The translations under genes were made by a program, and so were the position numbers. The notes beneath the pieces are model-generated. The model did not search any database. It was not told the DNA's origin and was given only the letters and a program-made list of their open reading frames with translations. Source: Salinicola avicenniae (lineage in GTDB: Bacteria; Pseudomonadota; Gammaproteobacteria; Pseudomonadales; Halomonadaceae). From it: a DNA stretch of 64,000 bases. The stretch is from NCBI RefSeq assembly GCF_023736115.1, contig NZ_JAKQZC010000002.1, forward strand, positions 62,001-126,000, read 5' to 3'. This document shows, in pieces, positions 41,510 to 50,294 of this stretch; position 1 is the first letter of the stretch, and the number at the start of each line of letters is the position of its first letter.

Positions 41510-44188
41510 TTATCCCGTGTTGCGCAAGCCGGCGGCGATGCCGGCCATCGTCACCATCAGCGCGCGAGACAGCTCGGGCGTGATCTCGCCTTCGGCGTCC
41601 CGGTTGCGCTGCAGCAGTTCGGCCTGCAGCCCATGCAGCGGATCGATGTAAGGGTTGCGCACCTCGATCGCCTGGCGGATCAGCGGCGTATTCTCGAGCA
41701 GTTCGCGCTGGTCGAGAATATCGAGCAATACCGACTCAAGCGACTGCAACCGCTGGCGCAGCGAGGCGCCAAGCGCCTGCAGTGCCGGCTCATCGACCAA
41801 CCGCTCCTCATAGTAGGCGGCAATACTGGGGTCGGACTTGGCCAACAGCATCTCGAGCATATCCAGATAGGTGCCGAAGAAGGGCCACTGCTCGCGCATC
41901 TCGCGCAGGCGCGCCAGCCCACCGGGCTCGCCGACTCGCTCGGCGAAGGCTTCGCCGCTCCCCAGCCAGGCTGGCAACATCAGTCGCGTCTGGGTCCAGG
42001 CAAAGATCCAGGGAATGGCGCGCAGCGTCTCGATACCGCCCTCCTGACGGCGCTTGGCCGGTCGCGAACCGAGCGGCAACCGCCCCAGGGCGCCCTCTGG
42101 CGTGACGGCGCGGAAGTAAGGCACGAACTCGGGCGTCTCCCGTACCACCCCGACGTAGGCGCGATGTGCAATCGCCGCCAGTCGATCCATCTCCTCTCGC
42201 CATGCCGGACGCGGCGCGGGCGGCGGCAACAGCGTGGCCTCCAGGACCGCGCAGAGATAGATCTCCATCGAGCGCACCGCGATATCGGGCTGACCGAACT
42301 TGAAGCGAATCATCTCGCCCTGCTCCGTGACCCGCAGACTGCCGTTGACCGACCCCGGCGGCTGCGACAGGATCGCCGCATGGGCCGGGCCGCCACCGCG
42401 TCCGACGGTACCGCCCCGGCCGTGGAACAGGGTCAGCGCGACGCCCTGTTCACGGCAGATCGTCACCAGCCGCTCCTGCGCGCGATACTGCGCCCAGGCC
42501 GCCGCAAGCTGTCCGGCGTCCTTGGCCGAATCCGAATAGCCGATCATCACCTCCTGGCGCTCGCCGATCCGCTCGCGATAGCCCGGCAATGTCAGCAACC
42601 GCTCGACGACATCGCCCGCCCGGTCGAGATCGTCGAGTGTCTCGAACAGCGGCGCAATCGGCAGACGCAGTCCCTCCCCGGCCTCCTTCATCAATAGCGC
42701 GACCGCCAGAACGTCCGAAGGCTGCTGCGCCATCGAGATGATATAGGTCCCCAACGCCTCGCGATGCTCGCGGCCGATCACGCGGAACGTATCCAGCACC
42801 TCCTGCGCTTCGGCGGAACAGGCCCAGTGGACGGGGATCAGCGGACGCGGCGACGCCAGCTCGTCGAGCAGGAAGCGTTGACGCTCGCGCTCGTCCCAGG
42901 CCCGGTAATCGCCGATATCGAGATAGCGGGTCAGCTCCTCGAAGAACTGGGCATGGCGCGCGCCATCCTGACGCACGTCGAGCTTGGCAAGGGTTACACC
43001 GAAGACCGCGACACGACGCAGCGTATCCAGCAGCACACCGTTGGCGATCGTTTCCAGCCCCACATCGCATAACGAGCGATAGCAGGTAAGCAGCGGCTCG
43101 AACAGCTGCTCGCGGGTTTCGATCACCGCATCATCGCTCGCCGGCTCACCGTCGAGACGCGCGCGCGCCCAGGCGCGGGTCGACTCCAGCCGCGTAGAGA
43201 GCTGCTTGAGCAGCGCGCGGTAGGGTTCCGGCTGATCACCGGTCGCCTCGTGCAGGGCCGCGCTGGCACGCCACATCGACAGCTCGGCCTTGAGCTGCTC
43301 CAGGTCGCGCAGATAGAGATCCGCCGCCATCCAGCGTCCCAGCAGCAGAACCTCCTGGGTGACACTGGCGGTCACGTTGGGGTTGCCATCGCGGTCGCCG
43401 CCCATCCAGGAGGCGAAACGTAGCGGCGAGGCGTCCAGCGGCAGTCGCTCACCGGTCTGGTCCAGCAGCAGCGCGTCGAGATCGCGGTGAAAGGTCGGTA
43501 CCGCCTGCCACAGCGAATTCTCGATCACCGCGAAGCCCCATTTGGCCTCGTCGACTGGCGTCGGCCGCTCGTGGCGGATCTCGTCCGTATGCCAGGACTG
43601 GGCGATCAGCTCCTCCAGCCGCCCCTGGGCCCGACGGCGCATCTCGGGGTGATCCTCGCTGTTCTCGATCTGTGTCAGGCAGTGGTCAATGGCGTCGTAT
43701 TTCTGGATCAGCGTACGCCGGATGACCTCGGTCGGATGCGCGGTCAGCACCAGATCCACGTGCATGCCGGCTATCGCGTCGACCAGTTGCCGAGGGCCGT
43801 GACCGGCATCCGCGATCCGCGCCAGCAGCTCGGAGAGGTCCGGCTGCAGACCTGGCTTGTAGTCCTCGACGCGCCGATAGCGCGCCCGGTAGTGCTGCTC
43901 GGCGATATTGGAGAAGTTCAGGAACTGGTTGAAGGCGCGCGTCACTGGCAGCAATTCGGACTCCGGCAGCGCACGCAGGTAATCGATCAGCGCTCTCCGG
44001 TCCGCCTCCTCGGCCTGTTGTCGCCCCTGCTTGGCCAGCGCGCGTATCGTTTCGATACGCTCGACGAAGGCATCGCCCAGATCTCGCGCGATCGTGCGAC
44101 CGAGGCTATCACCCAGCAGCCGGACATTGTCGCGCAGCGATTCATGCAAGGAGGAGTCGTGCAAAGCGGAGGCCTGTTCCGGGCTCAT
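41510..44188 (-). CDS. ppc: Phosphoenolpyruvate carboxylase
   Basis: An 892-residue anaplerotic enzyme that carboxylates PEP to oxaloacetate. LVLTAHPTEVIRR holds the catalytic His151; the second site is FHGRGGTVGRGGGP near His589, whose mobile glycine loop closes on the substrate. GSRPAKR and the C-terminal RNTG, typical of the tetrameric enzyme, are present. GGGAG lies seven bases before the ATG. It stands alone, with a 378-base gap to mazG upstream. Length and motifs are standard; no regulatory phosphoserine motif of plant type is expected or seen. Confidence 0.98.
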   Translation of the reverse strand: MSPEQASALHDSSLHESLRDNVRLLGDSLGRTIARDLGDAFVERIETIRALAKQGRQQAEEADRRALIDYLRALPESELLPVTRAFNQFLNFSNIAEQHYRARYRRVEDYKPGLQPDLSELLARIADAGHGPRQLVDAIAGMHVDLVLTAHPTEVIRRTLIQKYDAIDHCLTQIENSEDHPEMRRRAQGRLEELIAQSWHTDEIRHERPTPVDEAKWGFAVIENSLWQAVPTFHRDLDALLLDQTGERLPLDASPLRFASWMGGDRDGNPNVTASVTQEVLLLGRWMAADLYLRDLEQLKAELSMWRASAALHEATGDQPEPYRALLKQLSTRLESTRAWARARLDGEPASDDAVIETREQLFEPLLTCYRSLCDVGLETIANGVLLDTLRRVAVFGVTLAKLDVRQDGARHAQFFEELTRYLDIGDYRAWDERERQRFLLDELASPRPLIPVHWACSAEAQEVLDTFRVIGREHREALGTYIISMAQQPSDVLAVALLMKEAGEGLRLPIAPLFETLDDLDRAGDVVERLLTLPGYRERIGERQEVMIGYSDSAKDAGQLAAAWAQYRAQERLVTICREQGVALTLFHGRGGTVGRGGGPAHAAILSQPPGSVNGSLRVTEQGEMIRFKFGQPDIAVRSMEIYLCAVLEATLLPPPAPRPAWREEMDRLAAIAHRAYVGVVRETPEFVPYFRAVTPEGALGRLPLGSRPAKRRQEGGIETLRAIPWIFAWTQTRLMLPAWLGSGEAFAERVGEPGGLARLREMREQWPFFGTYLDMLEMLLAKSDPSIAAYYEERLVDEPALQALGASLRQRLQSLESVLLDILDQRELLENTPLIRQAIEVRNPYIDPLHGLQAELLQRNRDAEGEITPELSRALMVTMAGIAAGLRNTG

Positions 44189-44566
44189 GGCGCTCTCCCA
44201 AAAAGAGATGAAGCCGACCCCGTGCGCGAGCCGGCGAAAGATGATTCAGGTTTCAGCATAGCGAGCCTGGCACTGGCGTCGAACGGCAACGCGCCCGCGA
44301 GCATCGCCTCAGCGACACTCTACTTGCGAGAAAAGGAGATCGTGAAGAAAGGGGCAAAGCAACTGCGCGAACGCGCCTTCCGGCGATGAATCGTTGACAT
44401 ATCAGGCCCTAGCCAGCGGCGCTGCCGGGACAGGGCGGTCACGACACGCCCTGGAGAGGCGCCATCGATAAGGCGTTGTTGAAGAGAAGCCCTGGAAGAG
44501 AGGCCCTTGGAAAATAAGCCTCGGTGAAGAAGCCCTTGGGCCACGGCGGCGGCTTGTCGGCCGAAC
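44189..44566. other. Intergenic region between mazG and ppc
   Basis: 378 bases that should carry the ppc promoter and the end of the cysM-rlmD-relA-mazG message. A degenerate tandem repeat sits at 44481-44538. The only notable frame is a minus-strand GTG-started one of 74 codons that begins in the repeat (GLLHR GLFSK GLSSR) without a ribosome binding site, so I do not annotate it. Confidence 0.5.
44481..44538. repeat. Degenerate tandem repeat, four units of 14-15 bp
   Basis: Units at 44481, 44495, 44510 and 44524 share the pattern GAAGAGAAGCCCTTG with substitutions (GAAGAGAAGCCCTG, GAAGAGAGGCCCTTG, GAAAATAAGCCTCG, GTGAAGAAGCCCTTG). It begins 29 bases downstream of the mazG stop. Confidence 0.65.
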
Positions 44567-45454
44567 TCAGTCCTGATCCACCTCGCGCTCGCGGCGCTTG
44601 GCTGCCTGCCAGTGGGCTTCCATGGTCTCGAGCGAGGCCGTGACCGGCGTCAGACCGGCGGCAACCAGTTCGCGTTCGACGTGGCGGAAGCGCGATTCGA
44701 AGCGTGCGTTGGTCCCGCGTAGCTGCTGCTCGGGGTCACAGCCGAGACGGCGAGCGAGATTCACGGTGGCAAACAGTAGATCGCCGATTTCGCTCTGTGC
44801 GTGCTCACGGTCCCCTTCGGCCAGCGCGGCTTCGACCTCGCCGAGCTCCTCGCGAATCTTGTCGATCACGCCGCGCTCGTCCGGCCAGTCAAAGCCCTGG
44901 CTCGCCGCCCGCTTGCTCAGTTTGGCGGCACGACTCAATGCGGGCAGCGTCACGGGGACATCATCGAGCGCCGAGGCAGCCACCGGTTCCGCCCCACGCG
45001 CCGCCCGCTCCTCCGCCTTGAGCGCTTCCCAGCGTGCCTTGATCTCCGACTCGGGCAGTTCGCCGTCGCTGCGGCGTGAGGCGAGCGTGCCATCCGGAAA
45101 GACATGCGGATGCCGTCGCAGCATTTTGGCGGTCAGCGTGTGCACGACATCGTCGAAGTCGAACCGCCCCTCTTCGCGGCCGAACTGGCTGTAGTAGATA
45201 ACCTGGAAGAGCAGGTCGCCCAGTTCCCCCGGGAGTTCGTCGAACGCTTGTCGCTCGATGGCATCCGCGACCTCGTAGGCCTCCTCAAGCGTATGCGGGA
45301 CGATCGTCTCCCAGCGCTGGCGCAGGTCCCACGGGCAACCGGCCTCAGGGTCGCGTAGCACCGCCATCAGCGTCAGCAGGTCGTCGAGGGCGTAACGCCC
45401 CTCCCCGCCGGCCGCCGGCGAGGCTGCCAGACCGGATCGTGACGTATCGGCCAT
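44567..45454 (-). CDS. mazG: Nucleoside triphosphate pyrophosphohydrolase MazG
   Basis: A 295-residue cytoplasmic enzyme that hydrolyses NTPs/dNTPs to NMP and PPi, cleaning nucleotide pools and lowering (p)ppGpp effects in starvation. Two MazG domains are visible: one at about 25-140 (CPWDLRQRWETIVPHTLEEAYEVADAI in blocks, then GELGDLLFQVIYYSQ) and one at about 190-285 (EELGEVEAALAEGD, EIGDLLFATVNLARR), each with the EExxE and ExxD metal ligands. Its ATG overlaps the relA stop by one base (TGATG), so it is translated by coupling. The open frame upstream of this start is relA on a different frame. This is the usual relA-mazG neighbourhood. Confidence 0.95.
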   Translation of the reverse strand: MADTSRSGLAASPAAGGEGRYALDDLLTLMAVLRDPEAGCPWDLRQRWETIVPHTLEEAYEVADAIERQAFDELPGELGDLLFQVIYYSQFGREEGRFDFDDVVHTLTAKMLRRHPHVFPDGTLASRRSDGELPESEIKARWEALKAEERAARGAEPVAASALDDVPVTLPALSRAAKLSKRAASQGFDWPDERGVIDKIREELGEVEAALAEGDREHAQSEIGDLLFATVNLARRLGCDPEQQLRGTNARFESRFRHVERELVAAGLTPVTASLETMEAHWQAAKRREREVDQD

Positions 45455-47712
45455 CAGACGCCGCTCCCGTGCTGCCCCTGGCGCAGTCGCTTGACGTCGA
45501 TCACGTTGGGCAACTGCTGGATACGCGAAAAGATGCGCTCGAGCGCCTCCAGCCCCTCGACCTCGAGCGTGATGCGCATGCGCGCGATATTGTCCTGCTT
45601 GTTGGTCGTGGTATTGACCGAGGTGACGTTGACCCGGTCGCTGGAGAGCACGTGGGTGACATCGCGCAGCAACCCCGAACGATCCCAGGCTTCGACTTCG
45701 ACATCCACCGGATACTGGGCCCGCGCTTTCTGGCCCCATTCGACATCGACGATGCGCCGAGGCTCGTCGCTGCGCAGGGTCAGCACGTTGGAACAGTCCT
45801 GACGGTGAATGGTGACGCCACGCCCCTGGGTGATGTAGCCGATGATCTGATCGCCCGGCACCGGGTGGCAACAGTTGGCCATGGTGGTCTTCAAGTTGCC
45901 GACACCGAGTACGGTAATGCCGTCGTCCGACTCCCGCGACGGTTGCCGCTTGGGTCGGGTCAGCAGTCGATCGAGCTGCTCCTGATCGTCGCTCTCGCCG
46001 AACAGCTGCTGCGCCTGATGCAGCACCTGACCGATCCGCAGGTCGCCCGCGCCGATCGCCGCGTACATGTCGTCGACACTTTGATAATTGACCGCCTCGG
46101 CCAGTCGCGGCAAATCCACCCCCTCGATATCGAGACGGCGAAACTCACGATCGAAGATCGCCTTGCCGTCGTCGAGGTTCTGCTCACGGGCCTGCTGCTT
46201 GAACCACGCCTGGATCTTGGAGCGCGCACGCGAAGTGCGCACATAGCCCAGATTGGGATTGAGCCAATCACGACTGGGCGCACTCTTGGTCGCGGTGAGA
46301 ATTTCCACCTGCTGGCCCGTGCGCAGCAGATAGGTCAGCGGCACGATACGACCGTCGACCTTGGCCCCGCGGCAGCGATGTCCGATTTCGGTGTGCACGC
46401 GGTAGGCGAAGTCGATCGGCGTCGCGACCTGCGGCATGTCGATGACGTGGCCGTCCGGCGTGAACACGTAGATACGATCCGGCGCGACGTCGCTGGCCAG
46501 GCCCTCGCGAAAGTCGCCGACGTCACCGACTTCCTCCTGCCACTCGAGCACCTGACGCAGCCAGGCGATCTTCTCCTCGTAGCTGCGGCTCTTGGGATCG
46601 ATGTCCGTGCCCTTGTAACGCCAGTGAGCGCAGACGCCGAGCTCTGCCTCCTCGTGCATGGCGAAGGTGCGCACCTGGATCTCCAGTACCTTGTTTTCGG
46701 GGCCGATCACCGCAGTGTGCAACGACTGGTAGCCATTCTTCTTGGGATTCGCGATGTAGTCATCGAACTCGTTGGGCACGTGATGCCAGCGCGAGTGCAC
46801 CACGCCAAGGGTGGTGTAGCAGTCGGCGATCTCCGGAACCAGGATCCGCACCGCCCGCACGTCGTAGACCTGCGAGAAGTCGATCTGCTTGCGCTGCATC
46901 TTGCGCCAGATCGAATAGATATGCTTCGCCCGACCGTCGACCTGGTAGCGCAGAATACCCTGCTGCTCGAGCAGCGCTTCCAGCGTGCCGACCACGTCAT
47001 GGATGTAACGGTCGCGATCCAGGCGCTTCTCGGCCAGCTGCTTGGCAATCGACTTGTACTCCTCCTCATGGAGGTAGCGGAATGCCAGATCCTCGAGCTC
47101 CCACTTGATCTGGCCAATGCCAAGCCGGTGTGCCAGCGGCGAGTAGATGTCGAAGACTTCGCGCGCCACGCGCAGGCGTTTCTCGCGCGAGGCATCCTTG
47201 ACCTGGCGCAGCGCGCAGGTCCGCTCGGCGATCTTGATCAACGCCACGCGCACGTCGTCGACCATGGTCACCAGCATCTTGCGCAGATTTTCCTGCTGAT
47301 TGTGCTGGGAAAGCCCGTGCTTCGGTGCCTGCAGCTGGCTGATCGCCGCCATACTGAGCACGCCCTCGATCAGCTGCGCGACCTCGCGCCCCATCTGCTT
47401 GGCGACACTCTCCAGGCTCAGCAGACCACGCCGCACGCTGCGATAGAGCACCGCCGCTTCGAGCGTCGGCTGGTCCAGCTTGAGCTGGCTGAGAATATCC
47501 GCCATCTCGAGCCCGGTCAGCAGTGTCTTGTCGGCCAACGCCTCGACCGCGCCCGGCGCCGCCCGTTCGCCGGCGCGCAGCGCCAGGTCGCAGGCCAGGC
47601 GCATGCGTTCGGGCGACTTCAGCGTCACCTCTTCCTGCAAGCGCTGCAGCCAGAGATCGAGATCGATGCCACCGGCATCGATCCTCGGTTGATCCTCGCG
47701 CACCTTGACCAT
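45454..47712 (-). CDS. relA: GTP pyrophosphokinase RelA (stringent response)
   Basis: 752 residues. On ribosomes stalled with uncharged tRNA, RelA makes (p)ppGpp. The N-terminal pseudo-hydrolase domain lacks the HD ligands (LLTGLEMADILSQLKL region), so it is RelA and not SpoT. The synthetase domain has YDVRAVRILVPE, PKKNGYQSLHTAV and EIQVRTFAMHEEAE. A TGS domain (about 400-470; YVFTPDGHVIDMP), the helical and zinc/CRIS region with NCCHPVPGDQIIGYIT, and the ACT domain at the C-terminus complete it. I start at MVKVREDQ with AAAGGAGG upstream; the longer ORF overlaps rlmD. It is two steps from mazG, as in Pseudomonas. Confidence 0.98.
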   Translation of the reverse strand: MVKVREDQPRIDAGGIDLDLWLQRLQEEVTLKSPERMRLACDLALRAGERAAPGAVEALADKTLLTGLEMADILSQLKLDQPTLEAAVLYRSVRRGLLSLESVAKQMGREVAQLIEGVLSMAAISQLQAPKHGLSQHNQQENLRKMLVTMVDDVRVALIKIAERTCALRQVKDASREKRLRVAREVFDIYSPLAHRLGIGQIKWELEDLAFRYLHEEEYKSIAKQLAEKRLDRDRYIHDVVGTLEALLEQQGILRYQVDGRAKHIYSIWRKMQRKQIDFSQVYDVRAVRILVPEIADCYTTLGVVHSRWHHVPNEFDDYIANPKKNGYQSLHTAVIGPENKVLEIQVRTFAMHEEAELGVCAHWRYKGTDIDPKSRSYEEKIAWLRQVLEWQEEVGDVGDFREGLASDVAPDRIYVFTPDGHVIDMPQVATPIDFAYRVHTEIGHRCRGAKVDGRIVPLTYLLRTGQQVEILTATKSAPSRDWLNPNLGYVRTSRARSKIQAWFKQQAREQNLDDGKAIFDREFRRLDIEGVDLPRLAEAVNYQSVDDMYAAIGAGDLRIGQVLHQAQQLFGESDDQEQLDRLLTRPKRQPSRESDDGITVLGVGNLKTTMANCCHPVPGDQIIGYITQGRGVTIHRQDCSNVLTLRSDEPRRIVDVEWGQKARAQYPVDVEVEAWDRSGLLRDVTHVLSSDRVNVTSVNTTTNKQDNIARMRITLEVEGLEALERIFSRIQQLPNVIDVKRLRQGQHGSGV

Positions 47713-47713
47713 G

Positions 47714-49123
47714 CTATTGCTCGCCTCCTTTGCGAACCGGATGCTTCGCACGCTCGAACAGCGCCAGCGACTCCAGATGCGCGGTGTGCGGGAACATGTC
47801 GGCCACCGCCAACCGCGTCAGTGAAAACCCACCCTCGAGCAGATGAACGGCATCCCTCGCCAGCGATGCGGGATCGCAGGAGACATACAGGACACGCCCG
47901 GCGCCGCCCGATGCGAGCTGCCGGCAGAGCGCCTCCGCGCCCTCTCGCGGCGGATCCAGCAGCACGCTGTCATGCTCGGCCAACAACGTCGCGAGTGACG
48001 CGCCGACGCGCGCCAGATCCACCTGCAGAGCGGTGACCTCGAGCCCGTTGCGACGAGCATTATCGGCGAGTCGTTCGACCATCGCATTGCTACCTTCGAC
48101 CGCCGTGACACTGTGAACGTCAACGGCCAGCGCCAGCGCCAGCGAGAAATTGCCGATCCCGGCGAACAGGTCCAACAACCGCTCGTCGCCGGTCGGCGCC
48201 AGCCAGGCGCGTACGGTATCGATCAGCTGCTGATTGACCTCGGCGTTGACCTGCAGAAAATCGCCCGGCTCGAAGGCCAGAGAGAGGGACCGGGAACCGG
48301 CCTGAATATGGGTAGCAAGCGCCGGCGGCGTGTCGAGCCATTCGAGCGTCGGCGATTCCCTCCCCACCCTAAGGGCCACCGCAACGCCCCGGGCGCGGGC
48401 GAATTCACGCCAGCGGGTGGCGTCAGCGGCGTTCGCTCGCAGCTGACGCACCACGACAACCGGCATGGCGGCCTCGGTCTCGAGCAGTTCCAGATGGCCC
48501 ACCTGACGCGGGGCTTCCAGCGCCTCGAGCTGGGCTCTCAACGGCGCGAGCAGCGCAGCCAACGCCGGCGCCAGTACATGGCAGTCGTCGATATCCACCA
48601 GTTGATCGCTGCCACGCGCGCGAAAGCCAAGGTGAACCTGGCCGCTGGCATCACACTTGACACCTAGACGGGCCCGACGGCGATAGCCCCCCTCACGGCC
48701 GGACAGTATCGGTATGTCCTCGGGCGGGGTGATCGACTGGCGCCGAAGCAGCTCAATGAGCACCTGCCGCTTGTGCGTACGCTGTTCGTGCACGTCGAGA
48801 TGCTGAAGATCGCAGCCGCCGCAGCGGGCGGCATAGCGGCAGGGTGGCGTGACACGCGTCTCGGCCGTCTGGAGAAGCTGGCGCACGTGCGCCTCGTCGA
48901 ACCGCCGCCGCTGGCGATGAATCGCTACCTCGACCCGCTCCCCCGGCAGGGCGGCCTCGACGAAAACCGTCTTGCCCTCGGCGCTGCGCGCCACGCCGCG
49001 ACCATCGTGGGCCAGGCGCTCGATCAGCAGTGCTTCATCTGTTGTCGGCCGCGACGAGCGCGGCACGCCGCGCTCGTTGGCACGACGTTCGCGCGGCACG
49101 CGTCGTTTTCCCAGCATGGCCAT
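47714..49123 (-). CDS. rlmD: 23S rRNA (uracil-1939 C5)-methyltransferase
   Basis: A 469-residue SAM-dependent RNA methyltransferase. An N-terminal TRAM domain (about 24-82) is followed by iron-sulfur cluster cysteines: Cys95, Cys101, Cys104 (PPCRYAARCGGCD) and Cys181. SAM-binding LLDLFAGIGNFSLALA (about 308-323), then DPPREGA and the catalytic-loop YVSCDPASLARD near residue 410. RlmD modifies U1939 of 23S rRNA; RlmC is a paralogue, and this one is named from the relA neighbourhood. Its ATG is two bases after the cysM stop, and relA starts one base after its stop. Confidence 0.93.
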   Translation of the reverse strand: MAMLGKRRVPRERRANERGVPRSSRPTTDEALLIERLAHDGRGVARSAEGKTVFVEAALPGERVEVAIHRQRRRFDEAHVRQLLQTAETRVTPPCRYAARCGGCDLQHLDVHEQRTHKRQVLIELLRRQSITPPEDIPILSGREGGYRRRARLGVKCDASGQVHLGFRARGSDQLVDIDDCHVLAPALAALLAPLRAQLEALEAPRQVGHLELLETEAAMPVVVVRQLRANAADATRWREFARARGVAVALRVGRESPTLEWLDTPPALATHIQAGSRSLSLAFEPGDFLQVNAEVNQQLIDTVRAWLAPTGDERLLDLFAGIGNFSLALALAVDVHSVTAVEGSNAMVERLADNARRNGLEVTALQVDLARVGASLATLLAEHDSVLLDPPREGAEALCRQLASGGAGRVLYVSCDPASLARDAVHLLEGGFSLTRLAVADMFPHTAHLESLALFERAKHPVRKGGEQ

Positions 49124-49125
49124 GG

Positions 49126-50022
49126 TCAGGCGTCCGGGGCATAGAGACCGGTGGAAAGATAGCGGTCGCCGCGGTCGCAGACGATGAACACGATCACCGC
49201 ATTGTCGACCTGCTCGGCGACACGCAGCGCACCGGCCAGGGCGCCGCCCGAGGAAACGCCTGCCAGGATGCCCTCTTCACGCGCCAGGCGCCGCATGTGC
49301 GTTTCCGCTTCCGCCTGATCGATATCGAGCACGCGGTCGACTCTCGCCGGCTCGAAGATCTCCGGCAGATAGGCCGCCGGCCAGCGTCGGATGCCGGCGA
49401 TACTGGCACCATCGGCCGGCTGTAGACCGACGATCTGAATCGACGGATTGCGCTCCTTGAGATAGCGCGAGGTCCCCATGATCGTACCGGTGGTGCCCAT
49501 GGCGCTGACGAAGTGAGTGATACGCCCCGCCGTCTGCTCCCAAAGCTCCGGGCCGGTGGAGCGATAGTGCGCCAGCGGGTTATCCGGATTGGCAAACTGG
49601 TTGAGCGGCTTGCCCTCACCACGCGCGATCATGTCGTCGGCCAGATCGCGGGCCCCTTCCATGCCTGCCTCCTTGCTGACGCCGATGAGCTTGGCACCGT
49701 AGGCGGCCATTGCCTGCTTGCGCTCGCTCGAGGCATTTTCGGGCATGATCAGAATCATCTGGTAGCCCATCACGGCCGCGGCCATCGCCAGCGCGATGCC
49801 GGTATTGCCGGACGTGGCCTCGATCAACGTGTCACCCGGGGCGATATCCCCCCGCGCTTCCGCTTCGCGCAGCATCGACAACGCCGGCCGGTCCTTGACC
49901 GAACCGGCGGGATTGTTGCCCTCCAGCTTGGCCAGGATCGTATTGTCACGTCCGGCGTTGATACGGGCGAGTCGAACCAGCGGCGTATGACCGACGGTTT
50001 GCGCAAGCGTGGGAAATGCCAT
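49126..50022 (-). CDS. cysM: Cysteine synthase B (O-acetylserine sulfhydrylase B)
   Basis: A 298-residue PLP enzyme that makes cysteine from O-acetylserine and sulfide or thiosulfate. The Schiff-base lysine is Lys43 in NPAGSVKDRPAL; ATSGNTGIALAMAA binds substrate; SAMGTTGTIMGT and GVSSGGALAG hold the phosphate. EARWYLP-like IRRWPAAYLPEIF is typical of CysM rather than CysK. I start at MAFPTLAQTVGHTPLV with AGGA eight bases before; 19 upstream codons are non-conserved. It heads the cysM-rlmD-relA-mazG operon and is divergent from the sensor kinase barA. Confidence 0.95.
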   Translation of the reverse strand: MAFPTLAQTVGHTPLVRLARINAGRDNTILAKLEGNNPAGSVKDRPALSMLREAEARGDIAPGDTLIEATSGNTGIALAMAAAVMGYQMILIMPENASSERKQAMAAYGAKLIGVSKEAGMEGARDLADDMIARGEGKPLNQFANPDNPLAHYRSTGPELWEQTAGRITHFVSAMGTTGTIMGTSRYLKERNPSIQIVGLQPADGASIAGIRRWPAAYLPEIFEPARVDRVLDIDQAEAETHMRRLAREEGILAGVSSGGALAGALRVAEQVDNAVIVFIVCDRGDRYLSTGLYAPDA

Positions 50023-50294
50023 AGCGAAATTCCTAATGCCGAGGCCGGTCCGGTCGCGGTGGGGAATCCACACCACCACGACCGGCGAAGACCGAAGAGA
50101 ATCTATCTAGTATATCGAAGCCATCGGGGGAGGTGACAGCGCCGATCAATCGCGCGGACGGCAAGCGGAACAGAGAGCCAAACGCCCACAAACTCTGATA
50201 ACGTGTCCGGGCAGTCGGTCCAGACCGGATTGACCTACGGTTTTTCCGCCACCCGCCGATAGTTCCGGCTGATTCGTACCGCTCCGGAGTTTTC

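Noticed and set aside
45439-48036. 865-codon plus-strand frame opposite relA and rlmD
   Set aside because: It spans two well-identified minus-strand genes and lacks any family features; a codon-bias artefact.
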